From an uncultured Sutterella sp. (GTDB lineage Bacteria; Pseudomonadota; Gammaproteobacteria; Burkholderiales; Burkholderiaceae_F): 64,000 nt of DNA. Numbering within the stretch: position 1 is the first letter of the stretch; the number at the start of each line of letters is the position of its first letter. Shown in pieces: positions 53,308 through 62,029 of this stretch. A model generated the notes under the pieces. It made no database searches. It worked only from the letters and a program-made list of their open reading frames with translations, and was not told where the DNA came from. Made by a program: the position numbers and the translations under genes. The stretch covers positions 1 through 64,000 of the forward strand of contig UQYP01000005.1 in the NCBI GenBank assembly GCA_900545335.1, written 5' to 3'.

Positions 53308-54992
53308 CCCGCTTTGTCACTAGAGACTACAGCCCGGCTATCGCAGGCCACTTGGTTGAAGAAGGTTTCCCCGAGCCCCTTGCTCGAGTGCTCGCTGCCC
53401 GAGGCGTTGAAAGTGCACAGGATTTAAAAGCTGACTGGCGTGCGATGCTGCCGCCTGAAACGCTGATGGGTACGCAAGCTGCCGCAAAACTTTTAGCCGA
53501 TACGATTGAAGCTCACAAGAAAATCATGGTCATTGCCGACTATGACTGTGACGGAGCTACCGCTTGCGCAGTAGCCATCAAAGGGCTCAGAAGCATGGGC
53601 GCATCAGTAGACTATCTTGTGCCCGACCGCTTTATTTACGGCTACGGACTAACGCCGGCTATCGTTGACTTAGCGGCACAGAAAGGGGCTGAACTCATTT
53701 TGACGGTTGATAACGGCATGGCAAGCATTGACGGCGTGGCAAAAGCTAATCAAAACGGCATTGATGTCATCATCACCGACCACCACCTGCCGGCTGAAAC
53801 GTTGCCCGCTGCAGCCTGCATCGTCAATCCCAACACCCCGGGGTGTTCTTTCCCGAGTAAAAACTTAGCGGGCGTCGGTGTCATGTTCTATGTATTGATG
53901 GCACTCAGAGCAGAATTCCGACGCCGGGGTAAATTTGATGTCAGAACTCAGCCGAGACTTGATGAATTGGTTGACCTGGTGGCGTTGGGCACTGTAGCCG
54001 ACGTGGTGAAGCTTGATCGCAACAATCGAATCCTTGTTCAGCAGGGATTAGCGAAAGTGCGCTGCGGGCACACGCATCCTGGCGTTAAGGCTCTTTTTGA
54101 AATTGCCGGACGCGCAAGCACCCAGGCTCGAGTAAGAGACTTCGGTTTTGTGATTGCCCCCAGAATTAATGCAGCCGGACGCTTGGACTTAATGAATGCC
54201 GGTATTGAGTGCCTCATCAGTGAAAGCGATTCTGAAGCGCAACACTACGCCAAGATCCTTGATGACTACAATCGCCAGCGCCGAGAGCTTGAACTGAATA
54301 TGCAGTGGGATGCTGCGCTCCTATTAAACAAAATTGATGTGAGCAAACGCCACACGCTTGCCTTATTTGAGCCCACCTGGCACCAAGGTATCGTAGGACT
54401 GGTCGCAAGCCGCATTAAAGAAAGTAAGCACCGTCCGACCATTGCCTTTGCCAATGCCGCTGACGGTGAAATGAAGGGCTCAGGCCGCTCCATTGAAGGT
54501 GTTCATCTTCGCGATATGCTCGATCTTGTCACTAAAAAAGCTCCGGGCATTATTAAAAAATTCGGCGGACATGCAATGGCTGCAGGTCTTACAATTGATG
54601 CTCACCGCTTTGATGATTTTTGCCGTGCTTTTGAATCGGTTGTGGCAGAGAACTGCGATGAAGATGTATTTGAACGTCATGTTTTAATTGACGGACCGTT
54701 GCAGGTCAAAGATATTTCGGTTTCATTGGTTGAAGCGATTAATGCTCAAATCTGGGGCCAGGGGTTCCTGCCTCCCCTTTTTGCCAATGAATTCAAAGTG
54801 CTGCATCAAACGGTGCTCAAAGGCGGACACTTAAAACTGATGCTTGAATTAGACGGTATGCGCTTTAACGGAATATTTTTCAGGCGCTCGGCTGAAGTCC
54901 CCTCTGTGGCTCGTCTTGCCTATCGGCCGGAAATTAATGAATGGATGGGACAGCGCAGTATTCAGCTTGTGATTGAACAAGTAGAAGGATAG
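53304..54992 (+). CDS. recJ: Single-stranded-DNA-specific 5'-3' exonuclease RecJ
   Basis: DHH-family exonuclease of recombination and mismatch repair. Motif I VIADYDCDGATA (about residues 76-87), DNG in LTVDNGMAS, DHH motif IITDHHLP, and the DHHA1 domain with GSGRSIEGVHLRDML and KFGGHAMAAGLTID. 562 residues, full length. Overlaps the previous gene by 4 bp. Confidence 0.94.
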   Translation: MTRFVTRDYSPAIAGHLVEEGFPEPLARVLAARGVESAQDLKADWRAMLPPETLMGTQAAAKLLADTIEAHKKIMVIADYDCDGATACAVAIKGLRSMGASVDYLVPDRFIYGYGLTPAIVDLAAQKGAELILTVDNGMASIDGVAKANQNGIDVIITDHHLPAETLPAAACIVNPNTPGCSFPSKNLAGVGVMFYVLMALRAEFRRRGKFDVRTQPRLDELVDLVALGTVADVVKLDRNNRILVQQGLAKVRCGHTHPGVKALFEIAGRASTQARVRDFGFVIAPRINAAGRLDLMNAGIECLISESDSEAQHYAKILDDYNRQRRELELNMQWDAALLLNKIDVSKRHTLALFEPTWHQGIVGLVASRIKESKHRPTIAFANAADGEMKGSGRSIEGVHLRDMLDLVTKKAPGIIKKFGGHAMAAGLTIDAHRFDDFCRAFESVVAENCDEDVFERHVLIDGPLQVKDISVSLVEAINAQIWGQGFLPPLFANEFKVLHQTVLKGGHLKLMLELDGMRFNGIFFRRSAEVPSVARLAYRPEINEWMGQRSIQLVIEQVEG

Positions 54993-55004
54993 GTTGCCAT
55001 TACC

Positions 55005-55032
55005 TTGTTTTTTCTTGATTTTCGTCTAAAAT
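55005..55032 (+). promoter_or_regulatory. Possible promoter of tpiA-secG
   Basis: TTGTTT (55005-55010), 16-bp spacer, TAAAAT (55027-55032), 28 bp before the tpiA start. Confidence 0.4.
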
Positions 55033-55060
55033 TAAAACCTTTATTTTGGGTGGTGTCGAT

Positions 55061-55825
55061 ATGACTCGTAAGCCTTTTGTTGTCGCCAACTGGAAAATGA
55101 ACGGCAGTTTGAAAGCCAATGACGAATGGCTTGAAGCTGCTTTGCCTCAAATGAGCGGTACTCGCCTTCACTGCGATGTAGCCGTTTGTGCCCCCAGCGT
55201 TTATTTGCAGCAGTTGGTCAAAGGTTTTGAACATAGTGCGACACTGATCGGCGCGCAAAATTGCGCCCGATACGCTCAAGGGGCTTACACGGGTGAAGTC
55301 TCTGCCGCGATGCTTGCCGACATCGGCTGTGATCTCGTGATTCTCGGTCACTCGGAACGTCGTACGCTTTTTGGCGAAACTGACGAAATCGTGGCTGAAA
55401 AAGTTGAGCTTGCCTATGAAAACGGTGTGATGCCGATTGTTTGTGTAGGTGAAACCCTGCAGGAACGTGAAGCCGGTCAAACCATTGAAGTGGTAAGCCG
55501 TCAGTTAAGAGCCGTTTTGGATAAAGTCGGCATTATGCCCCTTGTGGCCGGAGCTCTTGCTTACGAACCGGTCTGGGCCATCGGTACCGGTAAAAGCGCA
55601 AGTGCTGAAGATGCTCAAGCTGTGCATCAGGCTTTGCGTCAAGTTTTGGCCGAGGTCGATGAAGAAGCCGCTGCCCGCACCCGCATTTTGTACGGCGGCA
55701 GTGTGAAGGCAAAAAATGCTCCTGAACTTTTCGCTCAGTCTGACATTGACGGAGCGCTTGTAGGCGGAGCGTCGCTTAAAGCGGAAGATTTTCTGGCTAT
55801 CTGCCACTGTGCGGATAACCTCTGA
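55061..55825 (+). CDS. tpiA: Triosephosphate isomerase
   Basis: Glycolytic isomerase; 254 residues starting MTRKPFVVANWKMNGS (catalytic Lys13 region). Catalytic His in VILGHSERRTLFGE and Glu in AYEPVWAIGTGKSA; phosphate loop YGGSVKAKN and DGALVGGASL. The ATG at 55061 is preferred to a TTG five codons earlier. secG follows 43 bp later. Confidence 0.95.
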   Translation: MTRKPFVVANWKMNGSLKANDEWLEAALPQMSGTRLHCDVAVCAPSVYLQQLVKGFEHSATLIGAQNCARYAQGAYTGEVSAAMLADIGCDLVILGHSERRTLFGETDEIVAEKVELAYENGVMPIVCVGETLQEREAGQTIEVVSRQLRAVLDKVGIMPLVAGALAYEPVWAIGTGKSASAEDAQAVHQALRQVLAEVDEEAAARTRILYGGSVKAKNAPELFAQSDIDGALVGGASLKAEDFLAICHCADNL

Positions 55826-55868
55826 TAAGAATTTAAAATAATTTTTGAGTTAAAGGAAAAGTATAAAG

Positions 55869-56240
55869 ATGTCCTCCATGTTGGTCTCTATCGCAATCGT
55901 GGTGCAAATTCTCTCCGCGGTCGCCGTGATCATTTTGGTCTTGTTGCAACACGGTAAAGGTGCCGACCTCGGTGCTGCTTTCGGTAGCGGCGCAAGCGGT
56001 TCTATTTTCGGTGCTTCGGGCTCTGCCAACTTCCTGTCACGCTCTACTGCTGTAGCAGCCACGCTATTTTTCTTGGCTACGATTGCTTTGACGTTGGGTT
56101 CCGGTGCCTTCAAACAAACCGCTGCTCCCACGTCCGGTGTCTTGGGTTCTGTCGAACAATCGCAATCTATTGACGCAGATCAAACAAATACGACAAATTC
56201 GACTGCTCCGGTCTCGCAATCTCAACAGATTCCGCGCTAA
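55869..56240 (+). CDS. secG: Protein translocase subunit SecG
   Basis: Inner-membrane part of SecYEG. 123 residues with two membrane helices (about 3-26 and 57-76), and the loop HGKGADLGAAFGSGASGSIFGASGSANFLSRSTAV typical of SecG. The Gln/Ser/Thr-rich C-terminal tail is low complexity. tpiA-secG-tRNA-Leu(GAG) is a known proteobacterial arrangement. Confidence 0.94.
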   Translation: MSSMLVSIAIVVQILSAVAVIILVLLQHGKGADLGAAFGSGASGSIFGASGSANFLSRSTAVAATLFFLATIALTLGSGAFKQTAAPTSGVLGSVEQSQSIDADQTNTTNSTAPVSQSQQIPR

Positions 56241-56287
56241 AATAGCGAACTCTGATTTGGAGATTTCTCCTAAAAAGAAAAGATTTC

Positions 56288-56372
56288 GCGGCCGTGGCGA
56301 AATTGGTAGACGCACCATCTTGAGGGGGTGGCGGAGCAATCCATATGAGTTCGACTCTCATCGGCCGCACCA
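56288..56372 (+). tRNA. tRNA-Leu (GAG)
   Basis: Class II tRNA: acceptor GCGGCCG/CGGCCGC, anticodon stem CCATC/GGTGG with loop TTGAGGG (GAG), long variable arm, T arm ATGAG-TTCGACT-CTCAT, encoded CCA at 56370-56372. Confidence 0.96.
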
Positions 56373-56379
56373 AATTTCA

Positions 56380-56414
56380 AACCCGAACTGATTCAATGTC
56401 AGTTCGGGTTTTTA
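56380..56414 (+). terminator. Terminator after secG-tRNA-Leu
   Basis: 11-bp stem AACCCGAACTG / CAGTTCGGGTT, 9-nt loop, followed by TTTTTAC. Confidence 0.92.
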
Positions 56415-56474
56415 CTTTTTCCCATCCTTTTTAAACGAAATCTGACGTTTTCCCAGCCTGACTTCCCGAAGTGC

Positions 56475-58250
56475 CTAGCTCCTAAATCGATAGAGCACTT
56501 TGGGAGGTAACGGGACCCCAAGAAGCGCGAGCGTATCGCGCTTCTTTTTTGCCATCGCCTTGAGCGTAAACGCATTCGTTGAGCAATGCTTGATAGCCAC
56601 CAGTCCTTTTAATCCTGCCAGTAACTTCGGAAGCGATTCATACGGCAGTTTCAAAAAGTCTGCAAACTGATTGTCTTTCGATTCCTGTTTTTGTTTTTCC
56701 GCTTTGTTTTTAACCGCTTTCTGTATCCGATTGAGCATCACCATTCTCAAGCTTTCTGCAATGACAAAAACAAGGATCTTTCCTTTGTAGGTGCTTTCCG
56801 TGGCGTATAACCGATCTCCGTCCACCCAGTTCTTTAATTGATTAAAGTTCTGCTCAATGATGTTTCTTTCTCGGTAAATCCGAAGCACTTCAAACGCATC
56901 CAACCCACAGTTGCTGCGGATGGCAAAACATCCCGATAATTCAACTGCCTCCGATAAGGCATTGAGATTCAGTGCGTATTGACCTCGATGCTCGAGTACA
57001 TACCTCTTGTTGGCTCGGAAGAAGTCCGGGTTAACCTTCTCACCTTTGTTGAGCATCTCCACCAGCTCCATCGCATTTTTCTTCAGACGCCGTGCTTCCT
57101 TAACAGCTCGTTCTAAATTACGATAAAGGTGTAAATCAATCTTCTCTGTGACGCGACCGCTCGGTGTGTCATTCGCCCATGTTTCCTGCTCCGTAAAAGC
57201 ATTCATCTCCGTGTCCGGATCGCTGAAAGCGATCAAGTCACTGAGCTGACGACTTCTGCGTTTAAAAGCAGCCTTAACGCAATCCTCTACCGTTGTTATC
57301 CCTTGGATAAATTTCCGTTCCAGTTTTAACTCCAAGGCGGTGTTGTAGATGCTCTGATAACCACGATCGGTCACTAAAACAGTCTCCGACAAATCGTATC
57401 CGGCTGCCAGCATTCTCGATAAGGCAAAAGGTAATGCTGCTTTATCGTTGACAGAACCTTCATCGGTGCCGGCAAAGAGCACATCGCCGCTGGCATGATC
57501 ACACAGCAGATTCAGATTAACCTGCTTGAGTTCAGGGTCTTGTTTGGCTTTACCAAAAGCAGCTTCGCGGATTGTTTCGGAATAGGTGCTGATACTGGTG
57601 CTGTCAAACGACAGTGTCATCCCCAACTTGTGTTCTTTTGCTCGTTTCAAAGCTCTTTGATGACGCAAGGCGAAATACTGAGCAATATTGTCGTCGGTAA
57701 TTTCTGCCAAGAGCTCAGAGATCCGTCTGGAGTCAATCGGCTCAGATTCAGGCAGCCAGTTATAGCTGAGCCAATCTTCATACAAAGAAGCTGAACCGGC
57801 TTGATCGAGCTTGTAGATCGCCAGATTCAAAAGATCTCGTGCTTTTTTCTTGCCATAAATCGCCTGCAGATCTTCAAGGATCCCTAGTTGACCGGCAATC
57901 TGAGAAGCAGTCCAAGTTAACCCGTAGTGGATGACCGGTTCACTCCACGAGATATCAGGAGCTTGCTCACGATTGAAGCACTGCTCATCAAACTCTTCCT
58001 TGTTTAATAACTCGTTATGTCCCCAGTAGAGATCAATGCCTTCGAACTCAGGAAACTGAGCTAAGAAGCCGGAAACCACTTTGATAGAACCGTCATCATT
58101 GAGTCTGCCGACAGAGATACGCTGAGCAACGCGGGAGCCCTTACCGGGAATCCAGTGGTTGCGGTAAGCCTGGATAGTTTGTCGGCCGACCTTGTCAGAG
58201 ATTTTGATGAGGGACCATTTGCGGCCTTGATTATCGATGGGGTTTAGCAT
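56475..58250 (-). CDS. IS4-like (IS1634-type) transposase
   Basis: 591-residue RNase H-fold DDE transposase. Likely catalytic positions: Asp in TLSFDSTSISTYS, Asp in TVLVTDRGYQSI, and Glu in the YRERNIIEQNFNQLKNWVDGDRLY block (the Y-(2)-R-(3)-E-(6)-K signature of the IS4 superfamily). Full length without interruption, so potentially active. The assignment to the IS1634 branch is from general resemblance. ATG at 58250 behind a clear promoter at 58280-58308. Confidence 0.88.
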   Translation of the reverse strand: MLNPIDNQGRKWSLIKISDKVGRQTIQAYRNHWIPGKGSRVAQRISVGRLNDDGSIKVVSGFLAQFPEFEGIDLYWGHNELLNKEEFDEQCFNREQAPDISWSEPVIHYGLTWTASQIAGQLGILEDLQAIYGKKKARDLLNLAIYKLDQAGSASLYEDWLSYNWLPESEPIDSRRISELLAEITDDNIAQYFALRHQRALKRAKEHKLGMTLSFDSTSISTYSETIREAAFGKAKQDPELKQVNLNLLCDHASGDVLFAGTDEGSVNDKAALPFALSRMLAAGYDLSETVLVTDRGYQSIYNTALELKLERKFIQGITTVEDCVKAAFKRRSRQLSDLIAFSDPDTEMNAFTEQETWANDTPSGRVTEKIDLHLYRNLERAVKEARRLKKNAMELVEMLNKGEKVNPDFFRANKRYVLEHRGQYALNLNALSEAVELSGCFAIRSNCGLDAFEVLRIYRERNIIEQNFNQLKNWVDGDRLYATESTYKGKILVFVIAESLRMVMLNRIQKAVKNKAEKQKQESKDNQFADFLKLPYESLPKLLAGLKGLVAIKHCSTNAFTLKAMAKKKRDTLALLGVPLPPKVLYRFRS

Positions 58251-58279
58251 GATAGTGCGTTATCAAATAGTATGGAGCT

Positions 58280-58308
58280 ATTATAGCAAAACAAACGAGT
58301 AAAGACAA
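58280..58308 (-). promoter_or_regulatory. Transposase promoter
   Basis: On the minus strand TTGTCT (58303-58308), 17-bp spacer, perfect TATAAT (58280-58285), 30 bp before the ATG. Confidence 0.65.
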
Positions 58309-58410
58309 ATCAACACATTGAAAATAAAGAGGATTTTTATAGAAATAAAGGAGGACTTGACGTGAATCAAGCCCTCATAGAACTAGTGAGACGGGAATTC
58401 AGGTCCCAGC

Positions 58411-58506
58411 GACTTTTTTCAAAAAAATCACATTTTCCCAGGGAGTTTTTTCAAAAAGATTACGTTTTCCTAGGGACTTTTCAGAAATATTTAATGTTTT
58501 CCAAGC
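58411..58506 (+). repeat. Three imperfect 32-bp tandem repeats
   Basis: Units at 58411, 58443 and 58475 share the plan GA(C/G)TTTTtTC-A-rich-TTTTCCnAGg; a fourth partial unit begins at 58507. No unique spacers separate them, so this is not a CRISPR array. A related sequence lies on the other side of the transposase gene at about 56425-56460. The rest of 58309-58670 contains a hairpin (GAGGACTTGA/TCAAGCCCTC, about 58350-58375) and no gene. Confidence 0.65.
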
Positions 58507-58670
58507 GAGTTTTCGAAATATAACTCTTTAAACTCTCTTAGAGTTGAATAAATTCCTTTTAATAATCAAACTGTTAACTTTGATTATAAGTTGATTTCGT
58601 TAGTTCCTTTTTGATTTATCTACTTAGGTTCGTTATCTTCGTTCTTGTTTGATTCAAAAAATGAATAGCC

Positions 58671-59522
58671 ATGCCTCAGTATTTACTCGCGATGACCATC
58701 TTTGGCACAATCGGACTTTTTGTTAAATTCATTGACTTGCCGTCTACCGTCATCGCACTTTCCCGCGGTGCACTGGGAACGCTTTTTCTGTTAATTGTTT
58801 TACAACTAATGAAACGGCGAATGGATACGGAAAGTATCAAACGCAATTTCAAACATCTTTTTATTGCTGCAGTTGCATTGGGATTTAACTGGATTTTCCT
58901 TTTTGAAGCCTATCGTCTGACAAGTATCGCAACCGCTACCCTTGCCTATTACATGGCGCCTGTTATTTTGATATTGCTCTCTCCTTTAGTCCTGAAGGAG
59001 CGTGTCGGGCTCGCCAAGTGGATTTGTGTGATCTGTGCTTTGATCGGTATGAGCTTGATTGCCGGCATATGGGAAGGCTCTGATCAGATTGCTTTGAGTG
59101 GTATTGCGATGGGGCTCCTGGCGGCTAGCTTTTACGCAACGATTGTCATTAACAACAAGTTCCTCAAGGGCATGAATCCCTACGATTCAGCTATCGTGCA
59201 ACTGGGCATTGCTGCTTTAGTACTGCTGCCCTATGTAGCCTTCACTGTGGACTTTACATCCCTGACGTTAGACACTCAAACCATCGGTTTAACTTTGATT
59301 GTCGGTATTGTGCACACCGGTGTTGCCTATTGGCTCTACTTTTCAGCGCTTCCCAAACTCGAAGCAGCACGCATTGCCATTTTCTCGTATGTTGATCCTG
59401 CCATTGCCATCTTATTGTCAGTTTTTGTTTTAATGGAACCGATGACCATTAATGCAATGATCGGAGCTGTGTTGATTTTGGGAGCAGCAATAACCTCTGA
59501 GTTTGTCGGTAAAAAGAACTAA
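58671..59522 (+). CDS. DMT superfamily (EamA) transporter
   Basis: Ten membrane segments in 283 residues made of two EamA halves; GTIGLFVKFIDLPSTVIALSRGALGTLF begins the first and GIAMGLLAASFYATIVINNKFL the second. Probably exports amino acids or metabolites or takes up small solutes; not assignable. Isolated between the transposase and the defence-type genes. Confidence 0.85.
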   Translation: MPQYLLAMTIFGTIGLFVKFIDLPSTVIALSRGALGTLFLLIVLQLMKRRMDTESIKRNFKHLFIAAVALGFNWIFLFEAYRLTSIATATLAYYMAPVILILLSPLVLKERVGLAKWICVICALIGMSLIAGIWEGSDQIALSGIAMGLLAASFYATIVINNKFLKGMNPYDSAIVQLGIAALVLLPYVAFTVDFTSLTLDTQTIGLTLIVGIVHTGVAYWLYFSALPKLEAARIAIFSYVDPAIAILLSVFVLMEPMTINAMIGAVLILGAAITSEFVGKKN

Positions 59523-59553
59523 ACATCAGCAATTCAACTAAAACGCACAATAA

Positions 59554-61548
59554 CTAGTCGCTATTTTGGGCTTCTTTTAGCTTTCCTCTTAAATAGTCTC
59601 TTAGCTCCGGGTTGCAACAAAACACGCGAGCACCACGAATACCGTGTGACAATAACACACGGTAACATCGGCAAACATACTTCAACAGATTTTTCTCTCT
59701 TTCGGCCTTAGTTTTTCCTAAGCCGTTTTTACCGCCCGTGTCATAATAATTGTCGATACAAGCGTACAACTCTTGTTTAACCGGATCGTATTTAAGATCA
59801 TTCCCAATAAACACTCCAACCCAATCAAATTCCAAGCCCTGACTAGTGTGAACGCACCCGACTTCCTCTTTAACCTGCTCTGATTTATCTACGGCCCACT
59901 CAGATCCTACATGGCGATTATTCCAAGCTAATTTAACAGAGCCTAAATCAACGTCCTTCACCTCTCCGTAATCATTGTTTTCTTTAGTCCATGGCCAGGC
60001 ATATCCGGCCAATAATCTGGCTCCGGAAATAATTGTTCTACCATCTACAGCTTCTGACTTAACGCCCCGATTCTTTTCACGGACAAATTTGAGAACTTCT
60101 TCTGGGGTATCCACAATATCAAAATCATATTCGTTCCGGTTCCAACCTGTCGAATGAGCATTACTGTCAGCGTCATCAAGTCCCAAAACAATTGCGAGCC
60201 AATTGATAAAACCGTCAGCTCCATGACAACGAAATTGAGCACTCAGATCAACTTGCTCAACTTCTGCCGAGTATTTCTCTGCAGCTTTTCTGATAGAAGC
60301 AACTGAACCGATATCTGTCGGCCGCAAAGATTGGTTATCATCGACGAAAAAAACGGAAACGCGGGCTGCCTGAATAACATCTTCGATTTGATTTTTTCCC
60401 CGATACATGTTCTGATGGTCATGCAATCGGTGCGCTTCGTCACAAATGAGACAATGAAACTGATTATTTGGTATTGCGTTCTTTTTGGGTTCTGTGGCAT
60501 CCGGTATGAAATAACTCATACTGCTCGTAAAAAGATATTTCGCCAAACGCCGATGATTTTTGCGTTCCTCTTTCGTTTCACCTCCGCTACTTAATATGCT
60601 GGTCATCGCAGTCTTATACGATGCAGTCGGAACAACAAAACGAACATTGCGTCTTATATCATCATCAACAAATTCTCGAAGAATATTAACTAACGCACTG
60701 ACGGCTACGACACTTTTACCTGTTCCGGGACCTCCGGAGATAATGACACATCGTTTCCCCTTTTTGGTTTGGCGAACGGCCCTCAAAATAGTCTCATACG
60801 CTATCTTTTGCTCATCAATTAAGGTAAAAGCCTGGTTCTTAACGTCGTCAAACATTTTGCAAATTGCATCGGCCAGACCTTTACTTGGAACGATCTTACC
60901 GTCAGCGAGCAGTTGCATAATTTCTTGACCGTTGCCTTCCCCAACTGTATCGCTGATAAACCGACCCAATTTTTTCCCGTCATGTTTACCAAAGATGGGA
61001 GTTTCTTCTACTAACTTCTCATTCGGATCAATTGCCAATTCATCTTTATGTACACCTAAATAGTCGTAGTTGTGCATGCAAGCACAGGCAACCGAGTGCA
61101 AATGATGCTTTTGAACAGAATCAAGCATGTTGTTTAAAAACATTCTGTAAGACCATGCCTGATAACTGGGGTGATTCGTTTCACATCGGTAACTGCCTGC
61201 CACATTAGCCACAACAATCCCCGGTTTATCCTTGACTGCATCAGCCTCTGACCATTGTTTTAACTCGATAATGACAAAACCGGGAGCCCCGTTTTTATCG
61301 TGTCCTGTAATAATAAAGTCCACACGTTTACTGGTAGCCGGAAGTTTATATTCGATCAATACACCGCAATCATCTTTGAGACCTGCCATCAAAAATTCGC
61401 GGGATAGGTAGAGTAATGAATTACTCCATGCACGATATTGAGGTGAAGTTCTGTAGGAGTCAGCATGCTCGCCTCCGGCGAGCAAATCCGGAATATGGCT
61501 GAGATTTTCTTGAAAACTTTTCAAACTGCCGGTAAAAACCAAAGCCAT
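59554..61548 (-). CDS. DUF2075 (Schlafen-type) ATPase/helicase with N-terminal nuclease-like domain
   Basis: 664 residues. The N-terminal 120 residues look like a PD-(D/E)xK nuclease: Glu66 (LIEYKL), Asp77 (KRVDFII) and Glu95-x-Lys97 (FVIIELKQW). A superfamily 1-like helicase core follows: Walker A SGGPGTGKSVV (271-281), Walker B LICDEAHRLHD near 367, FFVDDNQSLRP, QFRCHGADGF and VHTSQGLEFDWVGV (motif V/VI region), which is the DUF2075 pattern. AGGGGTGAA precedes the ATG. It starts 14 bp after a MazG-like gene and is divergent from the CRISPR-cas operon. A nucleic-acid-targeting defence role is plausible but inferred. Confidence 0.85.
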   Translation of the reverse strand: MALVFTGSLKSFQENLSHIPDLLAGGEHADSYRTSPQYRAWSNSLLYLSREFLMAGLKDDCGVLIEYKLPATSKRVDFIITGHDKNGAPGFVIIELKQWSEADAVKDKPGIVVANVAGSYRCETNHPSYQAWSYRMFLNNMLDSVQKHHLHSVACACMHNYDYLGVHKDELAIDPNEKLVEETPIFGKHDGKKLGRFISDTVGEGNGQEIMQLLADGKIVPSKGLADAICKMFDDVKNQAFTLIDEQKIAYETILRAVRQTKKGKRCVIISGGPGTGKSVVAVSALVNILREFVDDDIRRNVRFVVPTASYKTAMTSILSSGGETKEERKNHRRLAKYLFTSSMSYFIPDATEPKKNAIPNNQFHCLICDEAHRLHDHQNMYRGKNQIEDVIQAARVSVFFVDDNQSLRPTDIGSVASIRKAAEKYSAEVEQVDLSAQFRCHGADGFINWLAIVLGLDDADSNAHSTGWNRNEYDFDIVDTPEEVLKFVREKNRGVKSEAVDGRTIISGARLLAGYAWPWTKENNDYGEVKDVDLGSVKLAWNNRHVGSEWAVDKSEQVKEEVGCVHTSQGLEFDWVGVFIGNDLKYDPVKQELYACIDNYYDTGGKNGLGKTKAEREKNLLKYVCRCYRVLLSHGIRGARVFCCNPELRDYLRGKLKEAQNSD

Positions 61549-61562
61549 TATTTCACCCCTAT

Positions 61563-61916
61563 TTACAGTTCATTGTATTTTTCAGAATGGCCGTAACTTT
61601 TTTCGATCGGATATTTTTGAGCATTGATTTTTAGCTTATCCCAAATAGCCCGATCCATATCTATCTGCAAACGGTCTGCCATCAAAACAGCATAGATCAA
61701 TATATCACTTAATTCTTCGACCATGGCTTGGCGCTTTTTAACAACATCTGTATCACTTCCTGACCATTGAAAACACTCCAAAAGTTCTGAAGCTTCCAAA
61801 GATAAGGAAATGGCTAGATCTTTCGGGTTATGAAACTGCGACCAATCGCGGTCGTTGCGAAATTGCAGAATTTTCTCAACTGTTTCTGAGCGAATTGCAA
61901 ATAAGTTTCTTGACAT
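61563..61916 (-). CDS. MazG-like nucleotide pyrophosphohydrolase
   Basis: 117-residue all-alpha NTP-PPase. The metal motif is split as EASELLECFQW (ExxE, about 42-52) and EELSDILIYAVLMAD (ExxD, about 68-81), the usual MazG/RS21-C6 pattern; it would hydrolyse (d)NTPs such as dCTP to monophosphates. GGGAG before the ATG at 61916. First gene of a two-gene unit with the DUF2075 helicase. Confidence 0.88.
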   Translation of the reverse strand: MSRNLFAIRSETVEKILQFRNDRDWSQFHNPKDLAISLSLEASELLECFQWSGSDTDVVKKRQAMVEELSDILIYAVLMADRLQIDMDRAIWDKLKINAQKYPIEKSYGHSEKYNEL

Positions 61917-62029
61917 ACCAGCTCCCTCAAATAACTTATTTTCAAATATTGTAAACAGCGGATCTAGTTTAAATTTAAAAACAACAACAAAATCATTCTT
62001 GTTAAATCTCTGAGAATTTCAGAACTCAG

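Larger units (their letters stand above)
56475..58308 (-). mobile_element. Insertion sequence with DDE (IS4-like, IS1634-type) transposase
   Basis: Covers the transposase gene and its promoter. True ends were not found: no convincing terminal inverted repeats or target duplication could be matched by eye. On the 3' side a hairpin (CTTCCCGAAGTGC pairing with GCACTTTGGGAGG, about 56461-56508) spans the stop codon. Degenerate 32-bp repeats with a TTTTCCCAG core are found on both sides in the same orientation (about 56425-56460 and 58411-58506). Confidence 0.7.

Noticed and set aside
56440..58410. Defined terminal inverted repeats of the DDE insertion sequence
   Set aside because: Only a short shared TAGCTCC was found between the two sides, which is too little to set the ends.
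58411..58506. Possible CRISPR array (three 32-bp repeats near cas genes)
   Set aside because: The units are contiguous and degenerate, with no unique spacers, and do not resemble the I-F repeat.
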